64,000 nt of DNA, from positions 882,206 to 946,205 of the forward strand of contig BJOX01000115.1 in assembly GCA_009731375.1 (NCBI GenBank), written 5' to 3'. Below the pieces are notes generated by a model. It ran no database searches. It worked only from the letters and a program-made list of their open reading frames with translations, and was not told the origin of the DNA. Positions 44,656-53,336 of the stretch are shown piece after piece; the stretch's first letter is position 1, and each line of letters begins with the position of its first letter. The translations under genes and the position numbers were made by a program. Origin of the DNA: Paulinella micropora. Taxonomy: Eukaryota; Cercozoa; Imbricatea; Euglyphida.

Positions 44656-44727
44656 CCTTCATACATACATACATACATACATACATACATACATACGTAC
44701 GCACTTACATACATACATACATACATA
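44656..44727 (+). repeat. CATA microsatellite inside the virus
   Basis: (CATA)n of the same type as the host arrays, between the coiled-coil gene and the next small gene. Apart from the array at 23,326-23,555, it is the only such tract inside the element. Confidence 0.95.
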
Positions 44728-44785
44728 TAGGATCTTACTTCACTAACTAACAACCTGGACCTCATGCCACAAGGGTGCGCTGGAG

Positions 44786-45106
44786 ATGGTGTTCCAAAAG
44801 TACGGGCTGTTGCGAATCGAGGAGATCAAGGAACTGAAGCAGCTGCAGAGACTAGGTCTTGAACAGCAGGTCGAGGCCGTACAGACATGGTTCGTGCCTG
44901 CTTGGAAGGATGGAAAGCTCGCTGACTTTGTGCGCTCCGAGGCCGGAATCTGGGCCGAGCTCGCCTGCAAGTTCCGCGCGCCCACGCAGCAGCTCCAGCA
45001 GCTGCAGCAGCGCCTCGTGGCTAAAAGACAGTTGTGCCAGGACCAAGCCTTCCTGGGAGAAATTGTTGCTCTCTTGGCAAAAATATGTGCGGTCATTATG
45101 TATTAA
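44786..45106 (+). CDS. Unknown small helical protein, 106 residues
   Basis: From ATG 44,786. It is Gln/Leu-rich with likely helices (IEEIKELKQLQRLGLEQQVE and QQLQQLQQRLVAKRQLCQDQ) and ends in a hydrophobic FLGEIVALLAKICAVIMY. It sits directly downstream of the internal microsatellite and upstream of the MCP group. A minor virion component is possible but unsupported. The family is not recognised. Confidence 0.55.
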   Translation: MVFQKYGLLRIEEIKELKQLQRLGLEQQVEAVQTWFVPAWKDGKLADFVRSEAGIWAELACKFRAPTQQLQQLQQRLVAKRQLCQDQAFLGEIVALLAKICAVIMY

Positions 45107-45153
45107 AAAATTTTAATCTTGCGCACGAATGTTTTTTAAATAAAGCTCTACGG

Positions 45154-45435
45154 ATGGGCAAGCGAGCTCGCGAACGCCGGACGGCCAAGCAGGCCGCGAA
45201 AAAGGAAGAAAGGCAAGAGAAAGAGACGGCCAAGCAAGAGGCCAAGCAAACCAAGGCCGACGAACATGCCGCCAAGCGCGCGCGCATCGGCCGCCGGAAG
45301 TATGAGGACCGAGAGAACAAGCAACATAACAAGGAGGACCGGCAGAAGACCGCGCGCACGATGGGGGTGGCCGTGCCGCTCGCGATCGGGGCCGTCGCGA
45401 TCTCGGCCGCTGTGATCATGTCCGGCAAAAAATAA
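45154..45435 (+). CDS. Small basic tail-anchored protein
   Basis: A 93-residue product from ATG 45,154 (an alternative ATG at 45,088 would add 22 residues). It is very rich in Lys/Arg/Glu/Ala (ARERRTAKQAAKKEERQEK), then has one C-terminal hydrophobic span, GVAVPLAIGAVAISAAVIM, ending SGKK. Small basic one-span proteins next to an MCP gene are common in PLVs and may be virion membrane or DNA-bridging proteins. The role is inferred. Confidence 0.6.
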   Translation: MGKRARERRTAKQAAKKEERQEKETAKQEAKQTKADEHAAKRARIGRRKYEDRENKQHNKEDRQKTARTMGVAVPLAIGAVAISAAVIMSGKK

Positions 45436-45476
45436 ATTATTTTTATTTTCTGGTTGCCTTATATATTGACCAAACG

Positions 45477-47267
45477 ATGTTCGGCACAAGCAAGCGAGCG
45501 TGGCATCAGGGGCCTGTAGTGACCGGACCTAACAAGAAGGCCATGCTCGTGCATGCCAATGACCGCGACCCGGTGACGGGCGCCGCGGTCGTGGTTGCCC
45601 CGAAGCACATCGTCAAGATGCCCACTCGCCCCGTCTGGACGCAGACCATCATGACGCCCAGTCCCAGCACTGCCGCGCTCGATAACACCGCCTACTTTTC
45701 ATTCATCCTCGAGAACAACTCGGCCGGTTCCATCCAGGACGCCACCCTTCGCTTCCAGATCGAGTTTGCGGCCACCGGCACGCCGACCGACTCCCGCGTC
45801 CTGCCAGTAACCCAATGGTTCGAGCGCATCGAATTCTACGAAAGGCTCAGCGGTCAAGAGTTGGCTAGATACTATGGTGATGTCCTGCACTTGCTCATGA
45901 ACACCCTGAGCCAGGAAGCGCTGTCGAGCATCAACGACATGCTCAACCAGAACAAGTACGGCCGCCTGAGCTCGCGCGTGTGGCGCAGCGGTGACGTCCA
46001 GTGGTTCTACCTCCCTATTGTGCACCTGCTCCTTAACGGCATGGACATTGATTTGAGCCACCTGAAGGGAGACCTGGAGGTCCGATTTTACCCACGCGGC
46101 TCGATCTTTGTCGAGGACCAGACTGCGCTGACCACCCCTTGTACCGCGACTCTAAAGGAAGTGCGCCTGATCTCCTCGTCCACGCTCATGCCTAACGGTT
46201 TGCTGGTGGGCAAGCACCCGGACAAGATCGGCAAGACTGTGCGCCATCAATACCTGGACTGGGTGCAATTCATCGACCACGGCAAGAAGATGGACGTGTC
46301 GTCCAGAATAACGGTCGATTTGGACCAGTTCAATCACCGCTCGGGCGCCTTGTTCGTGTACTTGCGCCGCTCGGGCCTCCAGACCGGCTTCAGCGCCGGA
46401 GCCGTCACCTACAACCCAGACCGCGCCTATGAAGCGACCGGGCGTCTGCTCAAGTGCGACGCGCTCGGGGACACCGCCACGATCGATCTGGAAGACGTGC
46501 AAGGGCGCAGCCAGCTTGGTCAAGGAACTCCCGTCAACGAGCGCTATTTCAGGGAGCACACGGCCAACGAAGTGTTCAACGAGATCTTTGCCAACAGCAA
46601 CAACGTGTACGTGATCCCGTTCTCGAACGATCTGCGGGGCATGCTCGACGGCGAGATGGACGGCTACAAGCACTTCGTAGGAGCACGGGAACGCCTCGTG
46701 TTCAACACAGCCGCCGCGCCGACCGAGACCACGCTGGAGCTGGCGTCGCAGATGACCATCTCACCGGACAACACCGCCAACCGGCTGATCTTCAAGTTCG
46801 ACGGGGTGACCCTGCTGGTCGCGGACATCGACGCCAACAACGGGGCCTACACCGGCGGAGCGGTCAGTTCCAGCCAGTGGCACTACCAGTTCGGGGCCGC
46901 GGCGTGGACCGGCATCAACACCAAGCTGGCCAGCAACTCGTACCTCAAGAGCAAGGGCATCAAGATCACGCTGGCCCAGGCAGGTTCGGCCGAGTTCACT
47001 GACAACAACATTACCGCGACGTTCACAGACCTCAACGACCAGCCCTTGATCTGCGACAAGGACGAGCTGCTCCGGTTCACGGTCTCGCTGGTCGACTCTT
47101 CGCTGGCAGCAGCCGACCAGTTGGTCAAGGACTTTGTGCCCAAGACCTACACACCAGGCAAGCGCGGGTTCCGCAGCGGGGTTTATGATGTCTGCATCTA
47201 CTCCGCCTACTTCCGCCACCTGCACGAGGGCAACGGGCGCCTGGAGGCCGTGGCGGTGCACCACTAA
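45477..47267 (+). CDS. MCP: Major capsid protein, double jelly-roll, PLV type
   Basis: A 596-residue product from ATG 45,477, preceded by a TATA-like TTATATATTG about 17 bp upstream. Features of PLV major capsid proteins are clear: VLPVTQWFERIEFYERLSGQ followed by a GDVLHLLMNTL loop, FYLPIVHLLL, GDLEVRFYPRGS, and later VYVIPFSNDLRGMLDGEMDG. Length fits two jelly-roll domains. It builds the pseudohexameric capsomers of an icosahedral shell. It is intact and ends at TAA 47,265. It resembles PLV more than NCLDV capsid proteins, which is my inference from motif order. Confidence 0.88.
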   Translation: MFGTSKRAWHQGPVVTGPNKKAMLVHANDRDPVTGAAVVVAPKHIVKMPTRPVWTQTIMTPSPSTAALDNTAYFSFILENNSAGSIQDATLRFQIEFAATGTPTDSRVLPVTQWFERIEFYERLSGQELARYYGDVLHLLMNTLSQEALSSINDMLNQNKYGRLSSRVWRSGDVQWFYLPIVHLLLNGMDIDLSHLKGDLEVRFYPRGSIFVEDQTALTTPCTATLKEVRLISSSTLMPNGLLVGKHPDKIGKTVRHQYLDWVQFIDHGKKMDVSSRITVDLDQFNHRSGALFVYLRRSGLQTGFSAGAVTYNPDRAYEATGRLLKCDALGDTATIDLEDVQGRSQLGQGTPVNERYFREHTANEVFNEIFANSNNVYVIPFSNDLRGMLDGEMDGYKHFVGARERLVFNTAAAPTETTLELASQMTISPDNTANRLIFKFDGVTLLVADIDANNGAYTGGAVSSSQWHYQFGAAAWTGINTKLASNSYLKSKGIKITLAQAGSAEFTDNNITATFTDLNDQPLICDKDELLRFTVSLVDSSLAAADQLVKDFVPKTYTPGKRGFRSGVYDVCIYSAYFRHLHEGNGRLEAVAVHH

Positions 47268-47964
47268 AACACTGGGGAGAGGGAGTGGGTGAAAAGCCGA
47301 GTTTTCTTTTAATTAAAAGGCAAGCGTAAGACAGAAACTGTTTAATAAGATTATCTGCTTGGCCGAAAAAAGCTCTCAGGCGTTCGTTCAGGCTTTGTTC
47401 GGCAGCTGCCCAGTAGCGCTGCCGCCGAGAGGCGACGGCCTGCGCCAAATGGGGCACGAACGGGCCGGCGCTAGGGTACGGTTCGTAAAACCGCTCGGCC
47501 AGGCCCAGGCCGCCGAGGTCCAATAAAGGCAGTTGGATGTTGAAAAACACGCTCTGCTGCTGTCGGTCGCAGCCGGTAGACCAGGCGCCGGCCGGCAAGG
47601 GCTCATAGCGCACGGGGCGCACGAACTCAGTAACGAGGCTGACGAGGTCGTTCGGTAGATGTTGGTGCAGCAACCGCAGCGCCAAGTGCTCCGCTGCCAC
47701 CGCGCAGATGACCTGCCGCGCCACCGGTGGCACTAGGACGGCCAGGTCGAGGAACGAACACGATACAAAAGGGGCGGGCACACAGAAGACCTGGCCGCTG
47801 CCCTCGTGTACGACGAGCTGGCTGTTGCGCGCAGTCACCGAAACACAGCTCGCCAGCAGTTCGGGTATCGTCGGCGCGAGGTCGTTGAACGCGGGGCTCT
47901 TGAACCTGCGGTCGATCAGGGCGTCGACCACCAGTCGCTCGGCCTCTGTCATTTTCGAAATCAT
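47125..47964 (-). CDS. Viral paralogous-family protein (YEPLPAGAW)
   Basis: ATG 47,964, 5 bp from a 10-N gap (47,969-47,978). The product has LPNDLVSLVTEFVRPVRYEP, then LPAGAWSTG, and near the end RRQRYWAAAEQSLNERLRAFF. Both blocks align with the product at 59,996-60,711 (YEPLEAGAW and TYWDNAEQKLNRCLARFF) and, weakly, with 24,575-25,548. The last 80 codons run antisense to the MCP 3' end and through an AATTAA spacer, so the true C-terminus probably lies near 47,310-47,330 after a lost frame. Function is unknown. Confidence 0.6.
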   Translation of the reverse strand: MISKMTEAERLVVDALIDRRFKSPAFNDLAPTIPELLASCVSVTARNSQLVVHEGSGQVFCVPAPFVSCSFLDLAVLVPPVARQVICAVAAEHLALRLLHQHLPNDLVSLVTEFVRPVRYEPLPAGAWSTGCDRQQQSVFFNIQLPLLDLGGLGLAERFYEPYPSAGPFVPHLAQAVASRRQRYWAAAEQSLNERLRAFFGQADNLIKQFLSYACLLIKRKLGFSPTPSPQCFSGAPPRPPGARCPRAGGGSRRSRCRHHKPRCGTRACLVCRSWAQSP

Positions 47965-48113
47965 CTTTNNNNNNNNNNGTCATCGTTTGTGAGCCAGACA
48001 AAAGGCCGCGCCCGCCACTTTTTTTTGAATTCGGGGCCCGGCCGGACCATTTGAATTGTCTCAGTTCAAAGAAAAAGAAACCGTCGCGGCCTTGACACTG
48101 TCATAATACAAGC

Positions 48114-49289
48114 ATGAGCCAACCCCCAAAGAAGAAGGCTAAGACTACACGGCTTTGCCGCGATTGTCCGCCTGGTGCCAAAAAAAGTGCCAACTATAAA
48201 GACGAGAACGGCATTGGCCAACAGCTCTGTGCGACGCATGCCAAGGCAAGAGGCACCCACTCTGTACAGCGCCCGTGCACTGACTGCCCTCAAGGTGCCA
48301 AGCTCCAGGCAAATTTTCAAGAGGATGGCCGCACAAAAAAACTGTGTGCCGCACATGCCAAGGCCAAAAGCATATACTCTGTACAGAACCCATGTACCGA
48401 TTGCCCCAGAGATGATAAGCGTCAGGGTGCGTATCCAGACGAGAATGGTCACAAACGAATGCTATGCTCGACGCATGCCATGGCCAGGGGCACATACACC
48501 GTGCTGGCACCATGTGTCGACTGTCCCAAAGAAGCCAAGGTTAGTGCGTGCTACCCAGACGAGGAGGGCCGTTCCAACAAGCTGTGCGCGACGCATGCCA
48601 GGGCGAGAGGCACGTACGTCGGTTTGAAGCCCTGCGCCGACTGCCCCCAAGGGGCCAAGCTCCGTGCACACTACCCGGACGAAGAGGGCCGTCTCAATAA
48701 GTTGTGTGCCGCGCATGCTAAGGCAAGAGGCACACACATCGTACTTGGCCCTTGCATCGACTGTCCAGACGACGACAAACTCGAGTCGTATTTCAAGAGC
48801 GAGAGCGGCAACGCAAGACAACTCTGTTCGCGCCACGCGTTTTTGCGCGGTCTCATCCCGAGGCCCAAAGCAGGAGCGTCCGTTGTCGCATGCCTGGCAT
48901 GGGACAGGCTCGAGGAGCAAGGCTGGGACATCCAGCACGTGCATTTTTGTCGTGGCGAGGAGGAGCCGACGGGCAGAGAGTTCAAGGTGCCTGGTCCGCG
49001 AAAGTACAGATTAGACGGATATGACGAGGAGCGCAACACGGGGTTTGAATTTATGGGTAACGCGTGGCACGGCTACCCGCCCGAGCACCCGAAGCACGGC
49101 GAGCGATCAAGAGCACTCAACAGGCTCAACAGCGTATTGTACAAGGAGACTATGATGCGCCTCGCTTCGATCCGTGACTCGATGCCGACAGGTTTTAAAT
49201 TGTATTATGTCTGGGAGCACGAATTCGAAAAAATCAGGCACAAGCCACTGGCGGATGTCAACACAGTTTTAAATGAGTTTACTGATTAA
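48114..49289 (+). CDS. Six zinc-type repeats fused to an endonuclease-like domain
   Basis: A 391-residue product from ATG 48,114. Residues about 14-255 contain six 39-40-residue repeats with spacing C-x2-C-x19/20-C-x2-H-x12. This closely resembles the EsV-1-7 cysteine motif (C-x4-C-x16-C-x2-H-x12) known from the phaeovirus EsV-1 and brown algae. Residues 290-385 look like a PD-(D/E)xK or Vsr-type nuclease: KYRLDGYDEE, TGFEFMGNAWHGYPPEHP, SVLYKETMMRLASI, and YYVWEHEFE. The repeats would give DNA or protein targeting to a nuclease, perhaps for host-DNA attack, homing or recombination. It is intact. Functional coupling is inferred. Confidence 0.72.
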   Translation: MSQPPKKKAKTTRLCRDCPPGAKKSANYKDENGIGQQLCATHAKARGTHSVQRPCTDCPQGAKLQANFQEDGRTKKLCAAHAKAKSIYSVQNPCTDCPRDDKRQGAYPDENGHKRMLCSTHAMARGTYTVLAPCVDCPKEAKVSACYPDEEGRSNKLCATHARARGTYVGLKPCADCPQGAKLRAHYPDEEGRLNKLCAAHAKARGTHIVLGPCIDCPDDDKLESYFKSESGNARQLCSRHAFLRGLIPRPKAGASVVACLAWDRLEEQGWDIQHVHFCRGEEEPTGREFKVPGPRKYRLDGYDEERNTGFEFMGNAWHGYPPEHPKHGERSRALNRLNSVLYKETMMRLASIRDSMPTGFKLYYVWEHEFEKIRHKPLADVNTVLNEFTD

Positions 49290-49341
49290 AAAAATAATCT
49301 TCTTCTGCTCTATTGTAACAAAGGACAAAGGCAAACTGAAG

Positions 49342-49685
49342 ATGTCTTCCAATTGCGCGACTTGTGGACACGCTACCACCGCTGCTCCCGCCAAACCCGC
49401 GCGCAAGCCAAGAGCGCCGTCCGCGTATAACAGTTTCTTTAAGGTCAGTCTTGTTCTCTTTTGAAACTATTGCTGATATTTTTGGTCCAAACTTAGGACC
49501 AGATGGCTACGCCCGAGGTGAAGAGCATGGTCCATAGAGAACGCATGAAATACATCAGCGAAAAGTGGAACCAACAGAAGGCGGCTGCTCCTGCTCCTGC
49601 TTCCGCTGCACCCCAACAGGCACAGGTATCGGCAGCGAGCGAGGCACTCCCTGCTGGACGCCCCGCGCTTGTACGTTCCCTTTAA
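49342..49685 (+). CDS. YABBY/HMG-like DNA-binding protein with a 53-nt intron
   Basis: Exon 1, 49,342-49,443, runs from ATG to a Lys codon and exon 2 is 49,497-49,685, giving 96 residues. The intron (GTCAGT to TTAG, phase 0) is 53 nt with a possible branch point TGCTGAT. Joining is needed to make the domain continuous: KPRAPSAYNSFFK ends exon 1, and DQMATPEVKSMVHRERMKYI opens exon 2, then SEKWNQQK. This resembles the YABBY/HMG-box fold found in plants and some algal viruses. A CATC motif near the N-terminus could be half of a zinc site. It implies nuclear, spliced expression of a chromatin-like protein. Exon 2 overlaps the resolvase gene antisense. Confidence 0.68.
49444..49496 (+). other. 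Spliceosomal mini-intron (53 nt)
   Basis: GT at 49,444, AG at 49,495-49,496, pyrimidine- and T-rich between, phase 0. The upstream frame hits a stop inside the intron, and removal restores the conserved domain. Confidence 0.7.
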
Positions 49686-50196
49686 CGAGCGCGGCGAACG
49701 CGAGACCAAAGGCATCGCTCAGATGATCCGACTCTGTGAGACATTTCGTCTCACCTGCAACGTTGAACGATTCTATTAAATTTTGTGCTAGAACCCTTGA
49801 CTGTACCTTGTACTTCCCTTTAACTCGACCGGATATGGTCGGCGTAAGTGAGAAAAAGCAACTGAATTTGTAATTAGACTGGTAGTAAAGTAACTCCTTG
49901 GCACCGAGACTGAGCATAGTTGCACCGGCCGCCGCTTGAATGAGCAAATTGTCCGGACAGGTATTTGCTCTCTCGAAGTTTTGATCTTCCACGACGCAGA
50001 GATCGGCGTTATACAGTTCCTAGATCGCGCTAAGGCATGCGAACAGGGACTTGGTCTTGAAGGAGTCAGTGTCCGTCTGTCTGGCTATGTCCAGAACGTT
50101 GGCATACGTGACTGAAATGGCGTTGGTACGGTTGTCCTTTTCAAGCACCACGACACCCAAGTTTCTTAATCCCGGATCGATCGAGACAATCTTCAT
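49555..50196 (-). CDS. RuvC-like Holliday junction resolvase, in-frame TAG
   Basis: ATG 50,196 opens MKIVSIDPGLRNLGVVVLE, with the first catalytic Asp at residue 7. The frame reaches TAG at 50,020-50,022, then continues in the same frame with LCVVEDQNFER (catalytic Glu) and LTESDHLSDAFGLAFAALVK (two catalytic Asp). All four acidic ligands of the poxvirus A22/RuvC fold are therefore present across the stop. The enzyme resolves branched replication intermediates and concatemers before packaging. The stop could be a CAG-to-TAG change. The annotated 3' end overlaps the YABBY/HMG exon, and the true end may be near 49,690. Confidence 0.72.
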
Positions 50197-50245
50197 TCTT
50201 CTTCTCCTTTTGTTTTTAATAATGCAAGACGAACTTTCTTTTTTT

Positions 50246-51436
50246 TCACACGTCTTCGTACCAGGACAGGCTCAGGTGCACGTCCGCCGACCCGGAAGTA
50301 GTGCTGGCCGCGACACAGAGCACTTCTCCTGGCCCGACAGCGATGTTCAACCTGCTCAGGTCCAGGCTGGCAGAGGCCGAGCCAGTGTTTGACACGACGC
50401 ACGCGGCCACTGCATTGCCGCCAGACACCGTGACGAGGGACGCGGAGTAGTCGGTATTAGAGGCGGCCGCGTCATGGTTCGCGTAGGTCGGCGCACTGCC
50501 GAACGTGGCTTGCGTGAGCACTCGAAGGACCACGGGCTTGGTGCCAGAGACGGCCGTAGCGGTCAACAAGGTCGGGAACAGCAAGTCGTTGTTAGGGAGG
50601 GCGCCAATCAAGCTCTTGTTGCGGATCACCAGTGCGTTACTCTCGGTCGTGCCTATGGTCTGCACGTTGGTGCGCGCAAAGCTGAGGCCCAGCTGCCTCA
50701 CGGGGCCTTCGACCAGGACGCCGACACTGGCAGTGCGCACCTGGCCGCCCGCGCCGGTGGTCTTGAGCCTGAACGGCAAGCTAGCATTGCTGAGCGAAGG
50801 CGTTGTGTTAGCGCCCGCGTACTGGATTCGGTGCACGGGGACTAGCACCCCGTCCGACTGCCTCTCGACCGAAAACACGACGGCCCCAAACCCTAGGTAC
50901 TGCATCTGGATCTGAAAGATGTTGCCCTTGCTCCAGGTCTTGCGATCCATGTCGTCCTGGTCGCCGCCCAGACAGGTGTCGAGGTTCCAGTTGGCCTGGT
51001 CGATGTACGTGTCGACAGTCGCGTTGCGGTGCAAGATCCGCAGCCTGTTGCTCTGTGTCTGGTCCTGCACAAAGAAGAAGAGATTGTTGTCGTCGCCGAG
51101 CCCGGCCATGGCCGAGTTAGCCACGTTGTGAGCGGCGGGGAACAGCGCCGTGAAGCGGCAGAAGAGCCCTTGCCCCGCACGGTACATGCAGCGCCTGAGC
51201 GTCTCGGCCTGCGCGGCGCCGCTGAGCGACAACAGGCCCGCGGCGGTGGTCACGGAGCCAGAGGTCGCGAACTTGCGCGGGTTCAGGGTGCCGGTGTAAG
51301 GGAAAGTCTCCTGTATTAGCGGGGTAGACTCTGCGACCTTGTGCTCGCCAAAGGCCGTGACCATGCTAGGCAACGGCTTGGTCTCGACCGTGTCCTCCAG
51401 GCGCAGCCGTTTCGTACCGCTCAGCGTCAGTGACAT
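50246..51436 (-). CDS. Viral structural protein, beta-rich, 396 residues
   Basis: ATG 51,436. The central section, GDDNNLFFFVQDQTQSN, NIFQIQMQYLGFGAVVFSVE, then PVHRIQYAGANTTPSLSNAS, is a pattern I associate with virion proteins of PLVs and marine large DNA viruses. The sequence is almost entirely Ser/Thr/Gly/Ala-rich beta-strand type, ending VHLSLSWYEDV. It sits head-to-head with the penton-like gene, so both probably share a late promoter region (51,437-51,500). It could be a capsid-surface, minor capsid or attachment component. It is intact. Confidence 0.6.
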   Translation of the reverse strand: MSLTLSGTKRLRLEDTVETKPLPSMVTAFGEHKVAESTPLIQETFPYTGTLNPRKFATSGSVTTAAGLLSLSGAAQAETLRRCMYRAGQGLFCRFTALFPAAHNVANSAMAGLGDDNNLFFFVQDQTQSNRLRILHRNATVDTYIDQANWNLDTCLGGDQDDMDRKTWSKGNIFQIQMQYLGFGAVVFSVERQSDGVLVPVHRIQYAGANTTPSLSNASLPFRLKTTGAGGQVRTASVGVLVEGPVRQLGLSFARTNVQTIGTTESNALVIRNKSLIGALPNNDLLFPTLLTATAVSGTKPVVLRVLTQATFGSAPTYANHDAAASNTDYSASLVTVSGGNAVAACVVSNTGSASASLDLSRLNIAVGPGEVLCVAASTTSGSADVHLSLSWYEDV

Positions 51437-51500
51437 TTTTTTATTCTCTGTTATTTGTTAGTAGTTAGTGACCGGGAAAATAAGTTTTTTTGTAAAAAAA

Positions 51501-52328
51501 ATGAGCTCCCTGCGCACCCTGAGCGAAATGAACCTGCTGGTCCGCAGCAAGGACCGCGACCGGGTGCAGGGCCCGGGCGATTCGGCCGAGTTCCGCCTGC
51601 CCTTGCAGGAAGCGATCGAGGGCAGGTACCGCCTGATCTGGGCCACGGTGCCGAACGCCTGCTTCAACGTCAACTCCAAGAACAACAAGCTCTACCTGAC
51701 CAGCACGGCCACGGGCGACGTGACGATCACGATCCCCTCGCAAAACTACACGGGAGAGACTCTGGCCGACACGTTGCAGTCGCTGCTGATCAACGAGGGC
51801 TACGTCCAGCCAGGCCAGACCATCGGCATCACGTACCTCGACACTCACCTGAAGCTACAGTTTGTGCTGAGCGCGGCCGCCGAGTTCGCAATCTACTGCT
51901 ATCAGTCCAACAGCGACAGCGCGCACGCGGTGCTCGGCTTCGAGACCTCGGCCCAGAACGGAGCGGGGACCTCGCTGCCAGCGGGGCAGACCATGATCTT
52001 GCCTAACGTAGTGGCCTTGGGCCTGCCGACCTCGCTAGGCATATAGATCAAGGAATGCTCGACGCTGGCCTACTCGCTAGGCGGCTTCCACGAGGTCTGG
52101 GACGGCACAACCATTACGCGCGGCCCCAAGAACCACTCGGCCAGCCTAATCATTCCTTTTCTGGCAAGTTCGGGAGGGTACCAGTCTAGCGCCCAGGACA
52201 GGCACGACCAATACGTGTTTTTCCCTAGCAAGACCAAGTACCTCAACGTCCGGGTCGTGTCGCCAGACACGCGCGACAAGGTCGACCTCAACGGAGCAGA
52301 CTGGGAAATGCTGCTGAGCAAGGCGTAA
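51501..52328 (+). CDS. Penton/minor-capsid-like protein, in-frame TAG
   Basis: ATG 51,501 after a run of A. The order GRYRLIWATVPNACFNVNSK, then NNKLYLT, VTITIPSQNYTGETLADTLQ, AHAVLGF, IPFLASSG, and YLNVRVVSPDTRDKVDLNGA followed by DWEMLLSKA, is that of the single-jelly-roll penton/minor capsid family of PLVs and NCLDVs. TAG at 52,044-52,046 interrupts this one frame after residue 181. The remaining 93 codons carry conserved sequence, so the gene is one unit. Readthrough, mutation (CAG to TAG) or error are possible. UAG ends other genes here, so code reassignment is unlikely. Confidence 0.78.
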
Positions 52329-52377
52329 GGAAATTTTTTTAATATTGTGGGCGGTGTACTTCAAGACGAAACTCGCA

Positions 52378-52644
52378 ATGTCAAAGGGCAAGGGGGCGAA
52401 GAGAGCGGCGGCAAGAGAAGCGAAGAGGGCTGCTGGCGGCGGCGGTGGCGCGCCACCGCGAGCACCGCGGCCGGCGGCAGCGGCAGCAGCACCGCCACCG
52501 GACCCGGTCGAGCAGCACCACCACGACCCGGTCGAGTACACGCGCTACCTGCTGGCCCTGACCAAGAGGAAGAAGAACGGCACGAGTGTGCCGGCCTTCA
52601 AGCCGAAAGCGGCCAGACGGAAAAAGAAGAAGACGAAAATTTAA
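52378..52644 (+). CDS. Small basic Ala/Pro-rich protein
   Basis: An 88-residue product from ATG 52,378. KGKGAKRAAAREAKRAAGGG opens a low-complexity Gly/Ala/Pro middle (PRPAAAAAAPPPDP), followed by VEYTRYLLALTKRKK and a polybasic ARRKKKKTKI end. It is probably a DNA-binding virion core protein, comparable in composition to viral protamine-like proteins. That is inferred from composition and from its place behind the penton-like gene. Confidence 0.55.
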   Translation: MSKGKGAKRAAAREAKRAAGGGGGAPPRAPRPAAAAAAPPPDPVEQHHHDPVEYTRYLLALTKRKKNGTSVPAFKPKAARRKKKKTKI

Positions 52645-52676
52645 ATCTTGTCGCAAACTTTCTTTTAACAGAAAGA

Positions 52677-53308
52677 TGGACGAGGACAAAATCCTCGCCA
52701 TGCGATCGCAATCGAGCGAAACCATGACTCGGACGACAGCGACGTCAAGCGAGAGGAAGAGAAGTGGTCTTCGAGGCACGAGCAATATTTTGCCAGTGTG
52801 GTGGACGAGTGTGCCCTGCACGCGCGCCTCAACAACTCGGCCGGCTACTACTACTACAACCGTTTTCTGTTGTTTGGTTTGCTGTCTACGATCGTGCCGG
52901 CGATATGTTCCGTTATCGTGGGAAATTTCGGCTTCAAGGCATGTGAAGCGGGCCGGGCGGGCTACGATTGGGTCAGCGTGACGTGCCTGATCGTAGTAGC
53001 TATCGTCTCCGGCACCAACAGCTTTTTCAACTTTGGCCAGAAAGCAGAGCGCCACTTCTCCTGCGAGATCCTCTTTGAAATGGTTAAGAACGAGCTCTCA
53101 GTCGAGATGGCCAAGAAGAGGCGCTTTAGATTAGCGGCGGACGTGCTGCTGGTCAAGATTACCATGGCCCTGGAGAAAGTGCGTTCAAACGAGCAAGTTA
53201 TACCGGGCGTAGTGCTGTGGGCGCACCGCCTGGACCGCGAGAAGCTGGCCAAAGCGCGCGCGCAGATGGTGACGAGCGGCGACCCGGTCAGGATCCACCA
53301 AAGCACGC
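52677..53308 (+). CDS. SLATT-like two-span membrane protein, start frame unclear
   Basis: The conserved region reads WSSRHEQYFASVVDECALHA, then a YYYYNRF segment, a first membrane span (FLLFGLLSTIVPAICSVIVG), a second (WVSVTCLIVVAIVSGTNSFF), and KAERHFSCEILFEMVKNELS. The FRLAADVLLVKITMALEKVR helix follows. This matches SLATT/DUF4231-like proteins common in marine large DNA viruses. No ATG precedes it in frame. ATG 52,677 begins another frame (MDEDKILAMRSQSS), so an indel near 52,700-52,740 is likely. The 3' end is lost in a 10-N gap (53,309-53,318). A pore or membrane-stress role is inferred from the family. Confidence 0.6.
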
Positions 53309-53336
53309 NNNNNNNNNNGGCACCTGATCCCGATGC

